A stretch of 64,000 bases of DNA, from contig NZ_VKAD01000002.1 of the NCBI RefSeq assembly GCF_008041945.1, positions 124,001 to 188,000 of the forward strand, read 5' to 3'. Position 1 is the stretch's first letter. Every line of letters begins with the position of its first letter. Under the pieces are notes generated by a model, which was not told where the DNA came from, searched no databases, and worked only from the letters and a program-made list of their open reading frames with translations. Both the position numbers and the translations under genes were made by a program. Source of the stretch: Reinekea thalattae. Its GTDB lineage: Bacteria > Pseudomonadota > Gammaproteobacteria > Pseudomonadales > Natronospirillaceae. Of this stretch, positions 8,243-17,281 are shown piece by piece.

Positions 8243-8918
8243 CGCATTAAAAGTATTGGTCATCGAAGACGAACCTAAAATTATTGAAATATTGCAAACC
8301 TATATGGAGCGAGAAGGCTATCAGGTTTCAGTATTAAGTGATGGCGCAGATGCCGTAGAGGTGATTAAACAAACGGAACCAGAATTTATTATTTTAGATT
8401 TAATGCTGCCCAATAAAGATGGCTTCACCATTTGCAAAGAGGTGCGTCAGTTTTCGACTGTGCCAATCATTATGTTAACGGCTCGTGTCGATGAAATAGA
8501 TCGATTGATGGGTTTGGAGTTTGGTGCAGACGACTATGTTTGTAAGCCGTTTTCCCCGCGTGAAGTGGTGGCGCGTATGCGTACCATTATGCGTCGAATG
8601 GAAGCCAGTCTGCACAAAGAAGAAGAGCTAGCATACCAAGGTGTAACGCTGAATGTTGATCGCTTTCAGTGCCAAGTCGGCGGCCAGTTAGTGGAGTTAA
8701 CGCCTGTTGAATTTCGCTTATTGCAGACCTTGCTGGCTCGGCCCGGTGTGGTGCATTCACGTGAATTGTTAATGAAGGTTTGTTATGTCGATGAGCGGGT
8801 TGTTAGCACGCGGACTATTGATAGTCATGTTAAAAACTTACGCAGTAAATTAAGCAATGCCATGCATGGTAAAGATTTATTGCATTCTATTTATGGCGTT
8901 GGCTATAAGTTGGAATGA
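8235..8918 (+). CDS. baeR: BaeR-like OmpR-family response regulator
   Basis: A 227-residue response regulator. The receiver domain (about 5-118) has the acidic pocket E11-D12, the phospho-acceptor D55 (FIILDLMLPNKDG), the switch T in MLTAR and the KPFSP lysine. The winged-helix domain (about 130-227) has VELTPVEFRLLQTLL and STRTIDSHVKNLRSKL. Its ATG lies inside the last codons of the kinase gene, so the two are translationally coupled. A terminator follows 50 bp downstream. It best matches BaeR by context and by the receiver sequence; other OmpR-type regulators are possible. Confidence 0.82.
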   Translation: MSNALKVLVIEDEPKIIEILQTYMEREGYQVSVLSDGADAVEVIKQTEPEFIILDLMLPNKDGFTICKEVRQFSTVPIIMLTARVDEIDRLMGLEFGADDYVCKPFSPREVVARMRTIMRRMEASLHKEEELAYQGVTLNVDRFQCQVGGQLVELTPVEFRLLQTLLARPGVVHSRELLMKVCYVDERVVSTRTIDSHVKNLRSKLSNAMHGKDLLHSIYGVGYKLE

Positions 8919-8971
8919 TGACTCAAGGCCTCTATATAGATAGACGGCTAGCATTTTTATTTTTTCATTAG

Positions 8972-8995
8972 AGCGGCTAAACAATGCCGCTTTTT
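8972..8995 (+). terminator. Terminator of the baeSR operon
   Basis: AGCGGC (8972-8977) pairs with GCCGCT (8986-8991) around an 8-nt loop and is followed directly by T's. This is a normal Rho-independent terminator. Confidence 0.75.
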
Positions 8996-9384
8996 AATTC
9001 ATGCGATTTTTGTTTTATTTTTTTAGTGATTTTTTAACTGACGTTACGTCATATCTGTGTAATTTTTTCTGCACTTTTTTTCAACATTTATCGTTGTATT
9101 CTTCACTGTTTCTCCATTAAAGAAATGAGTTTTCTTGCCGGTCATAAAACTATTTTTAATTTTCATTGGTTTTGCGAAATCTCTACACAATAGGCGTGAT
9201 CAAGCTCACTATTCTCAGCCTTATGTTTTTTAACCTTATCGAATCAGCGTTGAACTGCATGAGGCAATATTGCCGGCAAAATAGTGGTTGATGTTATTGG
9301 AATACAGATTGCGTAGTAATAGCTTCTAATAACAAGTGATCGATCAGCTTGTTTGTTTAACTGAGAATCAAAGAGGAAATTACC
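8996..9384 (+). other. Long leader/promoter region of the acidic-protein gene
   Basis: About 390 bp without a gene, AT-rich on the left with several T tracts. It holds the BaeR-box-like site at 9107-9124 and the Shine-Dalgarno AAGAGGA just before the ATG at 9385. No convincing -10/-35 pair could be fixed. The length suggests a long 5' leader or a distal regulator site. Confidence 0.4.
9107..9124 (+). promoter_or_regulatory. BaeR-box-like sequence
   Basis: TGTTTCTCCATTAAAGAA matches about 13 of 18 positions of the E. coli BaeR consensus as I recall it (TTTTTCTCCATDATTGGC), including an unbroken TTTCTCCATTA core. It lies between baeR and the acidic-protein gene, 260 bp before that ATG. The long distance weakens the case. 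Confidence 0.3.
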
Positions 9385-9873
9385 ATGGTAGATTCTGTCA
9401 GCTCTTCTTCAGCAATGGCATCGATGATGACAACACCATCGAGCGCCACGACGAACAGTGCATCATCATTAACCGATGAGCAGACCGCAACATTAACCGA
9501 CGTCTTGTCAAACTACGACGCCGACTCACTAACCGAAGCCGAAGCACAAGAAATTGTTTCCGCCTTATCAGAAGCGGGTATTGAACCTGGCGCAGGTTTG
9601 GAAGAAGCGATGTCGGAAGCAGGTTTCGATGCTAAAAACATTGGTGATCTTGCCGGAATTGGCCCGCAAGGTGAGCAAGGCCCGCCACCGCCACCACCAA
9701 GCGGCACAGAAGACAGTGATGTCGCCAGCTATTTATCTGAATTGATAGAAGCCAAGTTGGCCGAAACGGGTGAGTCAGAATTGAGCGAAACCGAAATGGC
9801 TGAAATTCAAGCATTGGTTGCTGATGAATTTGGCTTAGAAGACGACGATGCCATGATCGATGTTAGCGTCTGA
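9385..9873 (+). CDS. Acidic Ser/Thr-rich protein of unknown function
   Basis: A 162-residue, strongly acidic protein with no signal peptide and no membrane segment. Residues 1-28 are a Ser/Met/Thr-rich tail. Residues about 29-90 are helical, with two similar parts (LTDEQTATLTDVLSNYD; LTEAEAQEIVSALSEAGIEPG) that resemble calcium-free EF-hand-like helix pairs. A collagen-like GPQGEQG plus a run of six prolines (about 98-109) forms a hinge, and a second acidic helical part follows. I recall similar uncharacterised proteins in Shewanella- and Vibrio-like bacteria. The Shine-Dalgarno is strong and a strong terminator follows, so it is expressed as a single gene, probably highly. Linkage to baeSR suggests, but does not show, control by BaeR. 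Confidence 0.8.
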   Translation: MVDSVSSSSAMASMMTTPSSATTNSASSLTDEQTATLTDVLSNYDADSLTEAEAQEIVSALSEAGIEPGAGLEEAMSEAGFDAKNIGDLAGIGPQGEQGPPPPPPSGTEDSDVASYLSELIEAKLAETGESELSETEMAEIQALVADEFGLEDDDAMIDVSV

Positions 9874-9905
9874 CGATAGGTGTTAATCGGAAGATGTGAT
9901 CCTTT

Positions 9906-9937
9906 GCTGAGCCTGCAGTTGTAGGCTCAGCTTTTTT
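9906..9937 (+). terminator. Strong terminator of the acidic-protein gene
   Basis: A 9-bp perfect stem (GCTGAGCCT / AGGCTCAGC), extendable by a G-T and a C-G pair, is followed by six T's. Confidence 0.93.
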
Positions 9938-10223
9938 ATACTCGACATGGCTATTTTTTACGCAACACTTTTTAAGCTAATTCACCGCAGTTGCTTTTAT
10001 GATCTACTTTTTTATCTAAGCGCTCATCTCTGAGCACTGTTTTAATTTTCTTGCACACTTTAATCAGGTTAAAAAAATGTTAACGACGGCACAGTCTGTC
10101 TTTTTGCATGCTTTTTAATCAGCTTGAGGCGGCTTTTACATCTATAGTGCCAATGCGTCTTTGCTCGTTTCGCCGTATTATTTGTCTATCTAAAATTTTT
10201 AATCATCCAAGTAGAGGACATTC
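9938..10223 (+). other. Upstream region of ndh
   Basis: About 285 bp with no gene. It carries the ndh promoter, which I could not place exactly, and the Shine-Dalgarno AGAGGA at about 10213-10218 before the ATG at 10224. Confidence 0.35.
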
Positions 10224-11525
10224 ATGGATATCGTCATTATTGGTGGCGGTGCAGGCGGACTGGAGCTGGCGACTAAGCTCGGCAAAAAGTTTGGCAAGCG
10301 CAAAAAAGCCACTATCACCCTGATAGATCGAAACAGCACACACCTTTGGAAACCCTTATTGCATGAGGTTGCCAGCGGCAGCTTGGATATGGGCATTGAC
10401 TCATTAAGTTATCGTGCTCACGCCTATCACAATCATTTTAAATTTCGTATTGGCTCACTCGATGGTATTGATCGTGAGCAGAAGCAAATCACGCTAGCGC
10501 CATTGGTTGATGAGCACGGCAATGAGGTGCTACCAGAGCGCAGCATGAGTTACGATATTTTAGTGCTGGCGCTGGGCAGCGTTACTAACGACTTTGGTAC
10601 GCCTGGTGTGCGAGATAACGCCATCTTTTTGGATGCCTCGTCGCAGGCTGAGCGTTTCCATAAAGAGCTGTTGAACGGCTTGTTGAAGTTGAACCGAAAC
10701 GCTATGACCGATGCCGACGCCGCTTATCGTATTGCAGTGGTTGGTGGTGGTGCCACCGGTGTTGAACTTTCAGCCGAATTGCATAACACCTTTACCACGA
10801 TGAAGGCTTATGGTTTATCGGAGCTTAAATCTGAACAATTAAAAATCACCCTCATTGAAGCGGGGCCTCGAATTTTACCCGCCTTGCCTGAACGTATTTC
10901 GGCAGCGGCGCATAAAGAATTGGTTGAGCTGGGTGTCGATGTTAAGACAGACACTCTGGTTGCTAAATCAAACCCTGGTGAATTTGTAACAAAAGATGAG
11001 CAAGTCATCGCTGCCGATATTTTAGTTTGGGCGGCAGGCATTAAGGTGCCGGATCGGTTGGCACAAATTTCTGATCTAGAAACCAATCGCATTAATCAGT
11101 GGGTGGTTAAACCGACGTTGCAAACCAGCATTGACGATAGCATTTTCGCGCTTGGTGATTGCTGTGCTTGTCCACTGGGCGATACCGGTAAAACCGTACC
11201 ACCACGAGCACAGTCGGCGCACCAAATGGCCAGCCATGTGTATAAAAATATTGTTGCGCAGCTGGCAGGAAAGACAAAGTTAAAAGACTATGTCTACACC
11301 GATTATGGTTCGCTAGTTAACCTAAGCCGCTATTCTACCGTCGGTAGTCTCATGGGTAGCCTGACCAAAGGCAGCATGATGATCGAAGGACGCATCGCTC
11401 GACTCATGTACGTCTCTTTGTATCGTATGCATCAGTTGGCGCTGCACGGAGTCTTGCGAACAGGCTTGCGTATGCTCAGCGACAGTATTAATAAAGTGCT
11501 AAGACCGCGATTAAAACTGCATTAA
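10224..11525 (+). CDS. ndh: Type II NADH:quinone oxidoreductase (NDH-2)
   Basis: A 433-residue peripheral membrane flavoenzyme that passes electrons from NADH to quinone without pumping protons. The FAD-binding fold opens with [17 protein letters not shown], and the NADH-binding fold has [17 protein letters not shown] at about residue 172. The quinone-side signature is [14 protein letters not shown], followed by [11 protein letters not shown]. The C-terminal part is basic and amphipathic ([19 protein letters not shown]), the usual membrane anchor. Length matches E. coli Ndh (434). It is monocistronic or followed by the small exported protein gene 58 bp later. Confidence 0.93.
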   Translation: MDIVIIGGGAGGLELATKLGKKFGKRKKATITLIDRNSTHLWKPLLHEVASGSLDMGIDSLSYRAHAYHNHFKFRIGSLDGIDREQKQITLAPLVDEHGNEVLPERSMSYDILVLALGSVTNDFGTPGVRDNAIFLDASSQAERFHKELLNGLLKLNRNAMTDADAAYRIAVVGGGATGVELSAELHNTFTTMKAYGLSELKSEQLKITLIEAGPRILPALPERISAAAHKELVELGVDVKTDTLVAKSNPGEFVTKDEQVIAADILVWAAGIKVPDRLAQISDLETNRINQWVVKPTLQTSIDDSIFALGDCCACPLGDTGKTVPPRAQSAHQMASHVYKNIVAQLAGKTKLKDYVYTDYGSLVNLSRYSTVGSLMGSLTKGSMMIEGRIARLMYVSLYRMHQLALHGVLRTGLRMLSDSINKVLRPRLKLH

Positions 11526-11583
11526 TAATTAATTGATAACTATGATTATTTGAAAAGATAGATGGTTATTTGAAAAGGCATAT

Positions 11584-11952
11584 ATGATTGTGAAAAGCCT
11601 ATCACAGAAAGTTTTGTTGGCTGTGTCCTTAGCCTTAATGGTTCCACTGTCGTGGGCCGGTTGTGCGCAAGATATAGAAACTCAATGTGTTGCTATTGAT
11701 GAGAATGGTCAGGTTTCGGAATATCAGAGCTGTATCTTAAATGCCTGTGGCAATGTTTACAGTGCTTTTGTTGAATACATCTTTGATGATGGTAATTACA
11801 TTCTTAACTCTGCCAACTTGGAAAGTAAAGAATCCGTCACTCGAGTTAACCAGTTAGAAGCTAAGCCTGTTGAGGTGAGTAGCGACATTAAAGAGGGTTT
11901 TGAATGCTATCAGGCTATTGATCAAACTCTCACCCTGTGTGGCCAATATTAG
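11584..11952 (+). CDS. Small exported protein with six cysteines
   Basis: A 122-residue protein I do not recognise. A Sec signal peptide spans about 1-25 (basic start, LLAVSLALMVPLSWA core, WAG-type cleavage). The mature part has six cysteines, C27, C35, C50, C55, C108 and C119, suggesting up to three disulfide bonds in the periplasm. No lipobox spacing convinces me, although a Cys sits just after the cleavage site (AGC at 25-27), so lipidation should be considered. It lies 58 bp after ndh with the same orientation and may be read from its promoter. Confidence 0.75.
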   Translation: MIVKSLSQKVLLAVSLALMVPLSWAGCAQDIETQCVAIDENGQVSEYQSCILNACGNVYSAFVEYIFDDGNYILNSANLESKESVTRVNQLEAKPVEVSSDIKEGFECYQAIDQTLTLCGQY

Positions 11953-11977
11953 CTATCAAGACACAAATAAGCATCAA

Positions 11978-12008
11978 CTCTAAAGGCTATAACCGATAGC
12001 CTTTAGAG
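11978..12008. terminator. Perfect inverted repeat between convergent genes
   Basis: A 13-bp perfect stem (CTCTAAAGGCTAT / ATAGCCTTTAGAG) with a 5-nt loop. The right arm overlaps the last codons and stop of the LysR gene (-), and the left arm lies 26 bp after the stop of the cysteine-rich gene (+). There is no T tract on either side. It is probably a shared 3'-end hairpin. Confidence 0.6.
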
Positions 12009-12911
12009 CGACCCTTTAAGCCGCTCGGTTAAAAAATCGACTGCGGCTTTAATCTTTGCCTGTTGGTATTGCTGCTTTTGGTAGAGCAAATAAATACTAC
12101 CGGCATCAGACGAAGGCCGAACAAACAGCTCAGGTTTAATTCCTAACTCGACTAATTCTTCGCTCTCAATATTAGGCTGAATGCACCAGCGCGGCGCTAA
12201 TAAAATGCCTTCTGCATTAACCGCCTTACTCACCAACCATGGCACATTGTTGGACATGGCGATCGGTTCAATAGCTACTTTTTTCCACTGACCTTGCTGT
12301 TGCATTAACCAAGGCAAGGTGCCCGAAGGGCCTTTAAAGCAGATGGCTTTATGGTGTTGCCAATCGTCTATATTTTTCGGCGTGCCATAGCGCTCAATGT
12401 ATTTGGGTGAGGCAACCAGATAGAATTTATTGCTTAACAACGGCACTGCAACAACGCGTTCATTTGGCGCATAGCCGCCGCGAATGGCAATGTCGGCTTC
12501 GTCGCGGCTAAACACCGCCAGCTCATCACTGAGTGTGACATCCAAAATGACTTTCGGATATTGGCGATTAAATTCGTCCAGCAGAGGCAAAAGCCGGCGC
12601 TCGCCAAAACTCACCAATGAGCTAATCCTTAACAGGCCTTGCGGCTCGGTGTTATGGCTGCGAACAATCTCTTTGGCGTCGTGTAGCTGCTGGTAAATAT
12701 CCAAGGTTTGCTGGTAATAAAGCTTGCCCACCTCGGTGAGTTTAACCACCCGTGTGGTGCGGTGTAGCAGAGTCGTGTTGAGGTCGGCTTCTAGGTCGGA
12801 CACTCGGCGTGAAAGTGAAGACGGCGGCACGTTAAAGTAGTGCGCAGCTTCGGTGAAACTGCCAGTTTCGGCGACTTTTAAAAAGTATTTGATTGCGCGT
12901 AATTCATCCAT
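12003..12911 (-). CDS. LysR-family transcriptional regulator
   Basis: A 302-residue LTTR. The N-terminal winged HTH (about 1-60) reads AIKYFLKVAETGSFTEAAHYFNVPPSSLSRRVSDLE. A LysR substrate-binding domain follows (about 88-295). Overall it resembles the YafC/DsdC-like LTTRs that control oxidoreductases. The frame extends 12 codons upstream, but MDELRAIKYF at 12911 is the canonical LTTR start. It is divergent from the CurA-type reductase gene with about 108 bp between, the classic LTTR-target arrangement, so control of that gene is likely. The inducer is unknown. Confidence 0.85.
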   Translation of the reverse strand: MDELRAIKYFLKVAETGSFTEAAHYFNVPPSSLSRRVSDLEADLNTTLLHRTTRVVKLTEVGKLYYQQTLDIYQQLHDAKEIVRSHNTEPQGLLRISSLVSFGERRLLPLLDEFNRQYPKVILDVTLSDELAVFSRDEADIAIRGGYAPNERVVAVPLLSNKFYLVASPKYIERYGTPKNIDDWQHHKAICFKGPSGTLPWLMQQQGQWKKVAIEPIAMSNNVPWLVSKAVNAEGILLAPRWCIQPNIESEELVELGIKPELFVRPSSDAGSIYLLYQKQQYQQAKIKAAVDFLTERLKGSL

Positions 12912-13019
12912 AACCACTATTGCTATAAAGACAATAAAGAAGCGCATATTCTAGTCTATATCTAGCCAAAAAACTCATTAATATAGCTGCCATATTCCAA
13001 AATAATGAGGACGATTGTG

Positions 13020-14018
13020 ATGACAAGCTATACCGCTATTCACCTAATTGCGCGCCCTGGCGCAGAACCTGTTGGCCCGCAGTTGTTTGAGGTTGTTAAA
13101 AAAGAATTACCGAAAGCTGGCGCAGGCGAGTTTGTAATTAAGCAAACCCATATGTCGATGGACCCTGCCATGTTGGGCTGGATGAGCCCTGATACCGAAA
13201 GCTATATTCCGCCGGTTGAACTGGGAAGCGTTATGCGCTCAAGCGGTTACGGCGAAGTGGTTGAGTCAAACCACCCAGACTTTGCCGTGGGTGATCGAGT
13301 CATGGGCATGCTGGGTTGGCAAGAATATGCACTCAGCACCGGTGCAGGCATCAATAAAATCGATGCAGCTATTCCTGCTGAAATGGCTTTGTCAGTGTTT
13401 GGTCTGCCTGGCCTTACTGCAAGCCAAGGTTTTTATAATATTGGTCAGCCTAAAGCGGGCGAGACCATTGTTGTTTCTGGTGCTGCAGGTTCGGTCGGTG
13501 TCATGGTCGGTCAGATGGCAAAAGCCGAAGGCCTAACGGTTATCGGTATTGCCGGTGGTAAAGAGAAATGCGAATGGTTAGTCAACGAGTTTGGATTCGA
13601 TGCTGCCATTGATTATAAAGCCGATGATATTGATGCCAAATTGGCTGAGGTTGCACCACAGGGTGTGGATATCTTCTTTGAAAACACTGGCGGAGCTGCG
13701 CAGATTCCGGTGTTTAACCGTATGAATGCACACGGTCGAATTGTGGTTTGTGGCCTTATTGCGGACTACACCACAGCAACACCAGCAGCAGGCCCAAGCT
13801 GGTTAAATGTCATTAAAAAGCGTTTAACCATTCAAGGCTTTACCATGCCTGACCACTTGCATAATGCAGCCGAGCTTGCAGGTAAATTTGCGCCTCATGT
13901 GCAGGCCGGGAAAATCCAATACCGCGCGCATGTACTTGAAGGTTTGGAGTCTGCAATGACCGGTTTAAATCTATTTTTAACCGGCGGCAATAAAGGCAAG
14001 TTGTTAGTTAAGTTATAA
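13020..14018 (+). CDS. curA: NADPH-dependent CurA-type reductase (MDR, zinc-free)
   Basis: A 332-residue medium-chain reductase of the leukotriene-B4 dehydrogenase/CurA/YncB group, which reduces alpha,beta-unsaturated carbonyls with NADPH. The N-terminal substrate domain has MSMDPAMLGWM. The nucleotide fold has VVSGAAGSVGVMVGQMAK, and FFENTGGA is the group signature. No zinc ligands are seen. A frame start at 13005 exists, but the GAGG at 13008-13011 lies 8 bp before the ATG at 13020 and decides the start. A divergent LysR gene suggests electrophile-responsive control. The natural substrate is not known from the sequence. Confidence 0.85.
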   Translation: MTSYTAIHLIARPGAEPVGPQLFEVVKKELPKAGAGEFVIKQTHMSMDPAMLGWMSPDTESYIPPVELGSVMRSSGYGEVVESNHPDFAVGDRVMGMLGWQEYALSTGAGINKIDAAIPAEMALSVFGLPGLTASQGFYNIGQPKAGETIVVSGAAGSVGVMVGQMAKAEGLTVIGIAGGKEKCEWLVNEFGFDAAIDYKADDIDAKLAEVAPQGVDIFFENTGGAAQIPVFNRMNAHGRIVVCGLIADYTTATPAAGPSWLNVIKKRLTIQGFTMPDHLHNAAELAGKFAPHVQAGKIQYRAHVLEGLESAMTGLNLFLTGGNKGKLLVKL

Positions 14019-14083
14019 GTTTAAGAGCGTTATAAGTTAGAGAGCGTTATTAGTAAGACGCCGAAGTTTAAATCGAAAGCATT

Positions 14084-14110
14084 AAAAAGGCCTCATAGTG
14101 AGGCCTTTTT
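14084..14110. terminator. Bidirectional terminator, curA / ugpC
   Basis: A 12-bp stem (AAAAAGGCCTCA / TGAGGCCTTTTT) with a TAG loop and further T's on the right, placed between convergent genes. Confidence 0.93.
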
Positions 14111-14144
14111 TTTATCTCACGAATCAATTAATTCATAAGCTGTT

Positions 14145-15227
14145 TTAGTTAATCCGCAAACCACTGTTCTGATCGAATAAATGAATGTTTTTTCCTTTAA
14201 AGAAGATCTTTAATTCAGTATTTTCAGTGGGCTCAAAGTTTTTAATATTGAGCGTGAACTTTTCATTGGCAACGATGCCATGCAGTAATTGGCTAGTGCC
14301 GAGTTCTTCTGAAAGTAGAGCAGAAAATTCTAAATCTATTTCGTTTTTAGTATTTTGTTGAGCCAGTCCTATATTTTCGGGGCGGATACCTAAAACTAAT
14401 GACTGTCCGGGTTTGAGCAAAGCTTTAAAATCATCTTTTAAGTTAATTGTTTGACCATCAGCAAGTATTAGTTGCTTATCATCATTGACGGCAACCGGTA
14501 AAAGATTCATCGATGGCGCACCTAAGAATGTCGCTACAAATATATTTTTTGGGCGATGGTAAACTTCTTTCGGTGTACCGATTTGTTGGATTTCACCTTT
14601 GTTTAATACCACCAAACGATCAGCCAGAGTCATCGCTTCTACCTGATCGTGCGTGACAAACACCGATGTTGTACCTAAGTTACGTTGCAGCTGTTTTATC
14701 TCTAAGCGCATTTCGGCGCGTAAGCGAGCGTCTAGATTAGACAGCGGTTCGTCGAACAAAAACAGTTTTGGGTTGCGCACCATTGCTCGGCCCATCGCAA
14801 CACGCTGACGTTGACCACCAGAAAGCTGACTCGGTTTTCGATCAAGATAGTCACTCAGCTGCAACATCTTGGCAGCGTTGGTCACTTTGCTGTCGATATC
14901 TTCGGCGCTATAACCACGGTTTTTTAAACCATAGGCCATGTTTTTATAGACACTCATGTGTGGATACAGAGCATAATTTTGGAATACCATGGCGATGTCG
15001 CGCTTGGCAGGAACCAAGTCATCGACACGACTGTCAGCAATATGAATTTCCCCTGCACTGAGTTCTTCTAGGCCAGCAATACTACGTAAAATGGTCGATT
15101 TACCACAGCCAGAAGGGCCGACCAAAACGAGAAATTCACCCGGTTCTATTTCCAGTGACAACCCCTTAACTGCTTGATGGCCGTTAGGGTAAGTTTTTTC
15201 AATGTTATTCAATTTTAAAGCACCCAT
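14145..15227 (-). CDS. ugpC: Glycerol-3-phosphate ABC importer, ATPase
   Basis: A 360-residue MalK/UgpC-type ATPase that drives the UgpAE permease. Walker A is GPSGCGKST at about 37-45, the Q-loop is VFQNYALYPHM, the signature is LSGGQRQRVAMGRAM, Walker B is LFLFDEPLSNLD, and the switch His is in VFVTHDQVEAM. A C-terminal TOBE/OB regulatory domain covers about 240-360. The Shine-Dalgarno GGAGG lies 8 bp before the ATG. It is the last gene of the minus-strand ugpB-ugpA-ugpE-ugpC set, after a 58-bp gap, and ends at the 14084-14110 terminator. MalK-type ATPases may serve several importers; operon context supports ugp. Confidence 0.9.
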   Translation of the reverse strand: MGALKLNNIEKTYPNGHQAVKGLSLEIEPGEFLVLVGPSGCGKSTILRSIAGLEELSAGEIHIADSRVDDLVPAKRDIAMVFQNYALYPHMSVYKNMAYGLKNRGYSAEDIDSKVTNAAKMLQLSDYLDRKPSQLSGGQRQRVAMGRAMVRNPKLFLFDEPLSNLDARLRAEMRLEIKQLQRNLGTTSVFVTHDQVEAMTLADRLVVLNKGEIQQIGTPKEVYHRPKNIFVATFLGAPSMNLLPVAVNDDKQLILADGQTINLKDDFKALLKPGQSLVLGIRPENIGLAQQNTKNEIDLEFSALLSEELGTSQLLHGIVANEKFTLNIKNFEPTENTELKIFFKGKNIHLFDQNSGLRIN

Positions 15228-15285
15228 TTTTTAGGCCTCCAAATAATAATTTTTTGTTAGAAAGTTGATTTGTATAAACGCCGTA

Positions 15286-16128
15286 CTATTTTTCGCTTTC
15301 AACCAAGCCTTGAATAAACCAGCGCTGGAAAATAATCACAACAGCGACAGGTGGCACGAGTGATAAAACCACCAATGCAAAGGCGACGTTGAAATCCGGT
15401 ACACGGCTTTCACGTATAACGCTTAAAATATTTTTAATACCCATAATGATGGTGTAGTAGGATTCTTCTGTGGTCATCATGATGGGCCATAAATACTGGT
15501 TCCAACCGACCACGAACATGATGATAAACATGGCCGCAATCATGGTTCTTGATAGCGGTACTAAAATGTCGAAAAAGAATCGAAACGGTCCAGCATTATC
15601 CAATTGGGCAGCTTCGAGAAGTTCATTGGGGATGGTTTTATAGAACTGCTGAAAATAAAAAGTCGCGGTCGCCGAAGCGATTAACGGTACAATTAGGCCA
15701 GTATAACTATTGAGTAGACCTAACTGACTGACCACATCGTAAGACGGTACAATGCGAACTTCCAATGGCAATAATAACGTACTAAAAATAATCCAAAATA
15801 AAAAACCGGCAAATGGAATGCGGAAATAAACTAAGGCGTAAGCAGCCATCATTGAAATTAAAATTTTACCAATGGCAAAGCCTAAACCCATGATAGTGGA
15901 ATTTAATAGCATGCGATAACCGGTCGCCGTATCAGTAAAACCAGTTGCTTTAGTTAAAGCTGTTTTATAGGCAGCAAAGCCTTCACTGCCAGGTAAAAAC
16001 TGCAGGCCTTCTTGTAAGATAGTTTGCGTGCTGTGCGTTGAGCTAGCAATTAACAGCCAAACAGGAGTTAATAAAAATAAAATTCCCACCCAAAGAATGG
16101 TGTGATCTAACCAATGTGAACGATTCAT
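15286..16128 (-). CDS. ugpE: Glycerol-3-phosphate ABC importer, permease E
   Basis: A 280-residue inner-membrane permease with six predicted helices. It carries the EAA loop (NELLEAAQLDNAGPFRFFFDILVPLS) that docks with the ATPase. N-terminal WLLIASSTHS and the length match UgpE (281). A Shine-Dalgarno-like AGGTAGG precedes the ATG. The gene is 20 bp downstream of ugpA on the same strand. Together with UgpA it forms the transmembrane pore. Confidence 0.9.
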   Translation of the reverse strand: MNRSHWLDHTILWVGILFLLTPVWLLIASSTHSTQTILQEGLQFLPGSEGFAAYKTALTKATGFTDTATGYRMLLNSTIMGLGFAIGKILISMMAAYALVYFRIPFAGFLFWIIFSTLLLPLEVRIVPSYDVVSQLGLLNSYTGLIVPLIASATATFYFQQFYKTIPNELLEAAQLDNAGPFRFFFDILVPLSRTMIAAMFIIMFVVGWNQYLWPIMMTTEESYYTIIMGIKNILSVIRESRVPDFNVAFALVVLSLVPPVAVVIIFQRWFIQGLVESEK

Positions 16129-16148
16129 AAATAACCTACCTATAAAAC

Positions 16149-17033
16149 CTAGTAATGAACTTTGCGTTCAATAAAGCGAAATTGGAAAAAGGTCAGTGAT
16201 AACACCAGCGCCATCAAAACAACCGACTGTGCAGAACTTAAGCCTAAGTCTGCACCGAGGAAGCCATCTTGATAAACCTTATAAACCAGTGTGGTGGTTG
16301 CACCGCCGGGTGCACCGCGTGTTAGGGTGTCGATTAGGCCAAAGGTTTCAAAGAAGGCGTAGGTGAGGTTGATCACCAGTAAGAAAAATGTCGTTGGTGC
16401 TAACAGAGGGAATGTGATGGTCCAAAAACGACGGCTCGGACTGGCGCAATCTAATGCTGCAGCTTCGCGTACAGCTTTAGAAATTCCCTGTAAACCGGCT
16501 AAGAAGAAGACAAAGTTTACGGGTACCTGCTTCCACACTGAAACTAGAATTAATAACGCGGTAGCATCAAAGGCGTTGGTTTCAGGTGAAAAATCCCAAC
16601 CCATACTGAGCAGTAGGTCGTACATGACCCCAATGTGACGGTTGAAAATAAAATAAGCAGTAATACCCGCAACCGCAGGTGCGACAGCATACACCCACGT
16701 CAATAAAACACGGTACGTCGATTGGAAACGAATCACCGCGTTGGCTTTAACTGCCAACACTAACGCAAGGCCAAGCGACAAACCAGCAACCATCGCTGAA
16801 TAAAAGATGGTGAATAAAAAGGTTGATAAGTACTCGCTTGATTTAAACAGATACAAATAATTGCGTAAGCCGACAAACTCACGTGAAAGACCCCATGGGT
16901 CTTCGAGCATAAAACTAAGGTAAAAGGCTTGCAGCGCAGGCCAGATAAAAAATATCAAGATAATCAACATCTGTGGCGCTATAAATAAATAGGGGATCGC
17001 CGAATGTGAAAACTGAACACGCTTGTTAGACAC
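16149..17033 (-). CDS. ugpA: Glycerol-3-phosphate ABC importer, permease A
   Basis: A 294-residue permease with six predicted helices and an EAA loop (AVREAAALDCASPSRRFWTITFPLL). SAIPYLFIAPQMLIILIFFIWPA and the AFFETFGLIDTLTRGAPGGATTTL segment are typical of UgpA (about 295). It starts with GTG and has the Shine-Dalgarno AAGGAAG nearby. It is separated from ugpB by a 248-bp gap with a hairpin, so it is probably expressed below the level of the binding protein. Confidence 0.9.
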   Translation of the reverse strand: MSNKRVQFSHSAIPYLFIAPQMLIILIFFIWPALQAFYLSFMLEDPWGLSREFVGLRNYLYLFKSSEYLSTFLFTIFYSAMVAGLSLGLALVLAVKANAVIRFQSTYRVLLTWVYAVAPAVAGITAYFIFNRHIGVMYDLLLSMGWDFSPETNAFDATALLILVSVWKQVPVNFVFFLAGLQGISKAVREAAALDCASPSRRFWTITFPLLAPTTFFLLVINLTYAFFETFGLIDTLTRGAPGGATTTLVYKVYQDGFLGADLGLSSAQSVVLMALVLSLTFFQFRFIERKVHY

Positions 17034-17211
17034 CGTTACTTCCTTAACGCCGATTATCGGCGGACAACTTTAAAAAATCGATCGGTCACTGTTTAAAAAT
17101 GAACTTAATTAAACCTTTGTAAAATAAATCTGAATGAATCACTTAATCTGGCTATTGATAGATTTATTTTAAAAAGATGAATTACTGTAGGTTTAAATAA
17201 ATAAATAAAGC

Positions 17212-17232
17212 CAGGCTCGAAAAACGAGCCTG
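17212..17232 (-). terminator. Intercistronic hairpin after ugpB
   Basis: An 8-bp stem (CAGGCTCG / CGAGCCTG) with an AAAAA loop. On the minus strand it is followed by a T-rich CTTTATTTATTTAT. It lies 50 bp after ugpB and before ugpA, so it is a partial terminator or RNA stabiliser that raises binding protein over permease. Confidence 0.75.
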
Positions 17233-17281
17233 ACCTGTTTCTTTGTCGAACGTTAAATAAAATTAACGATCGATAAACAAC

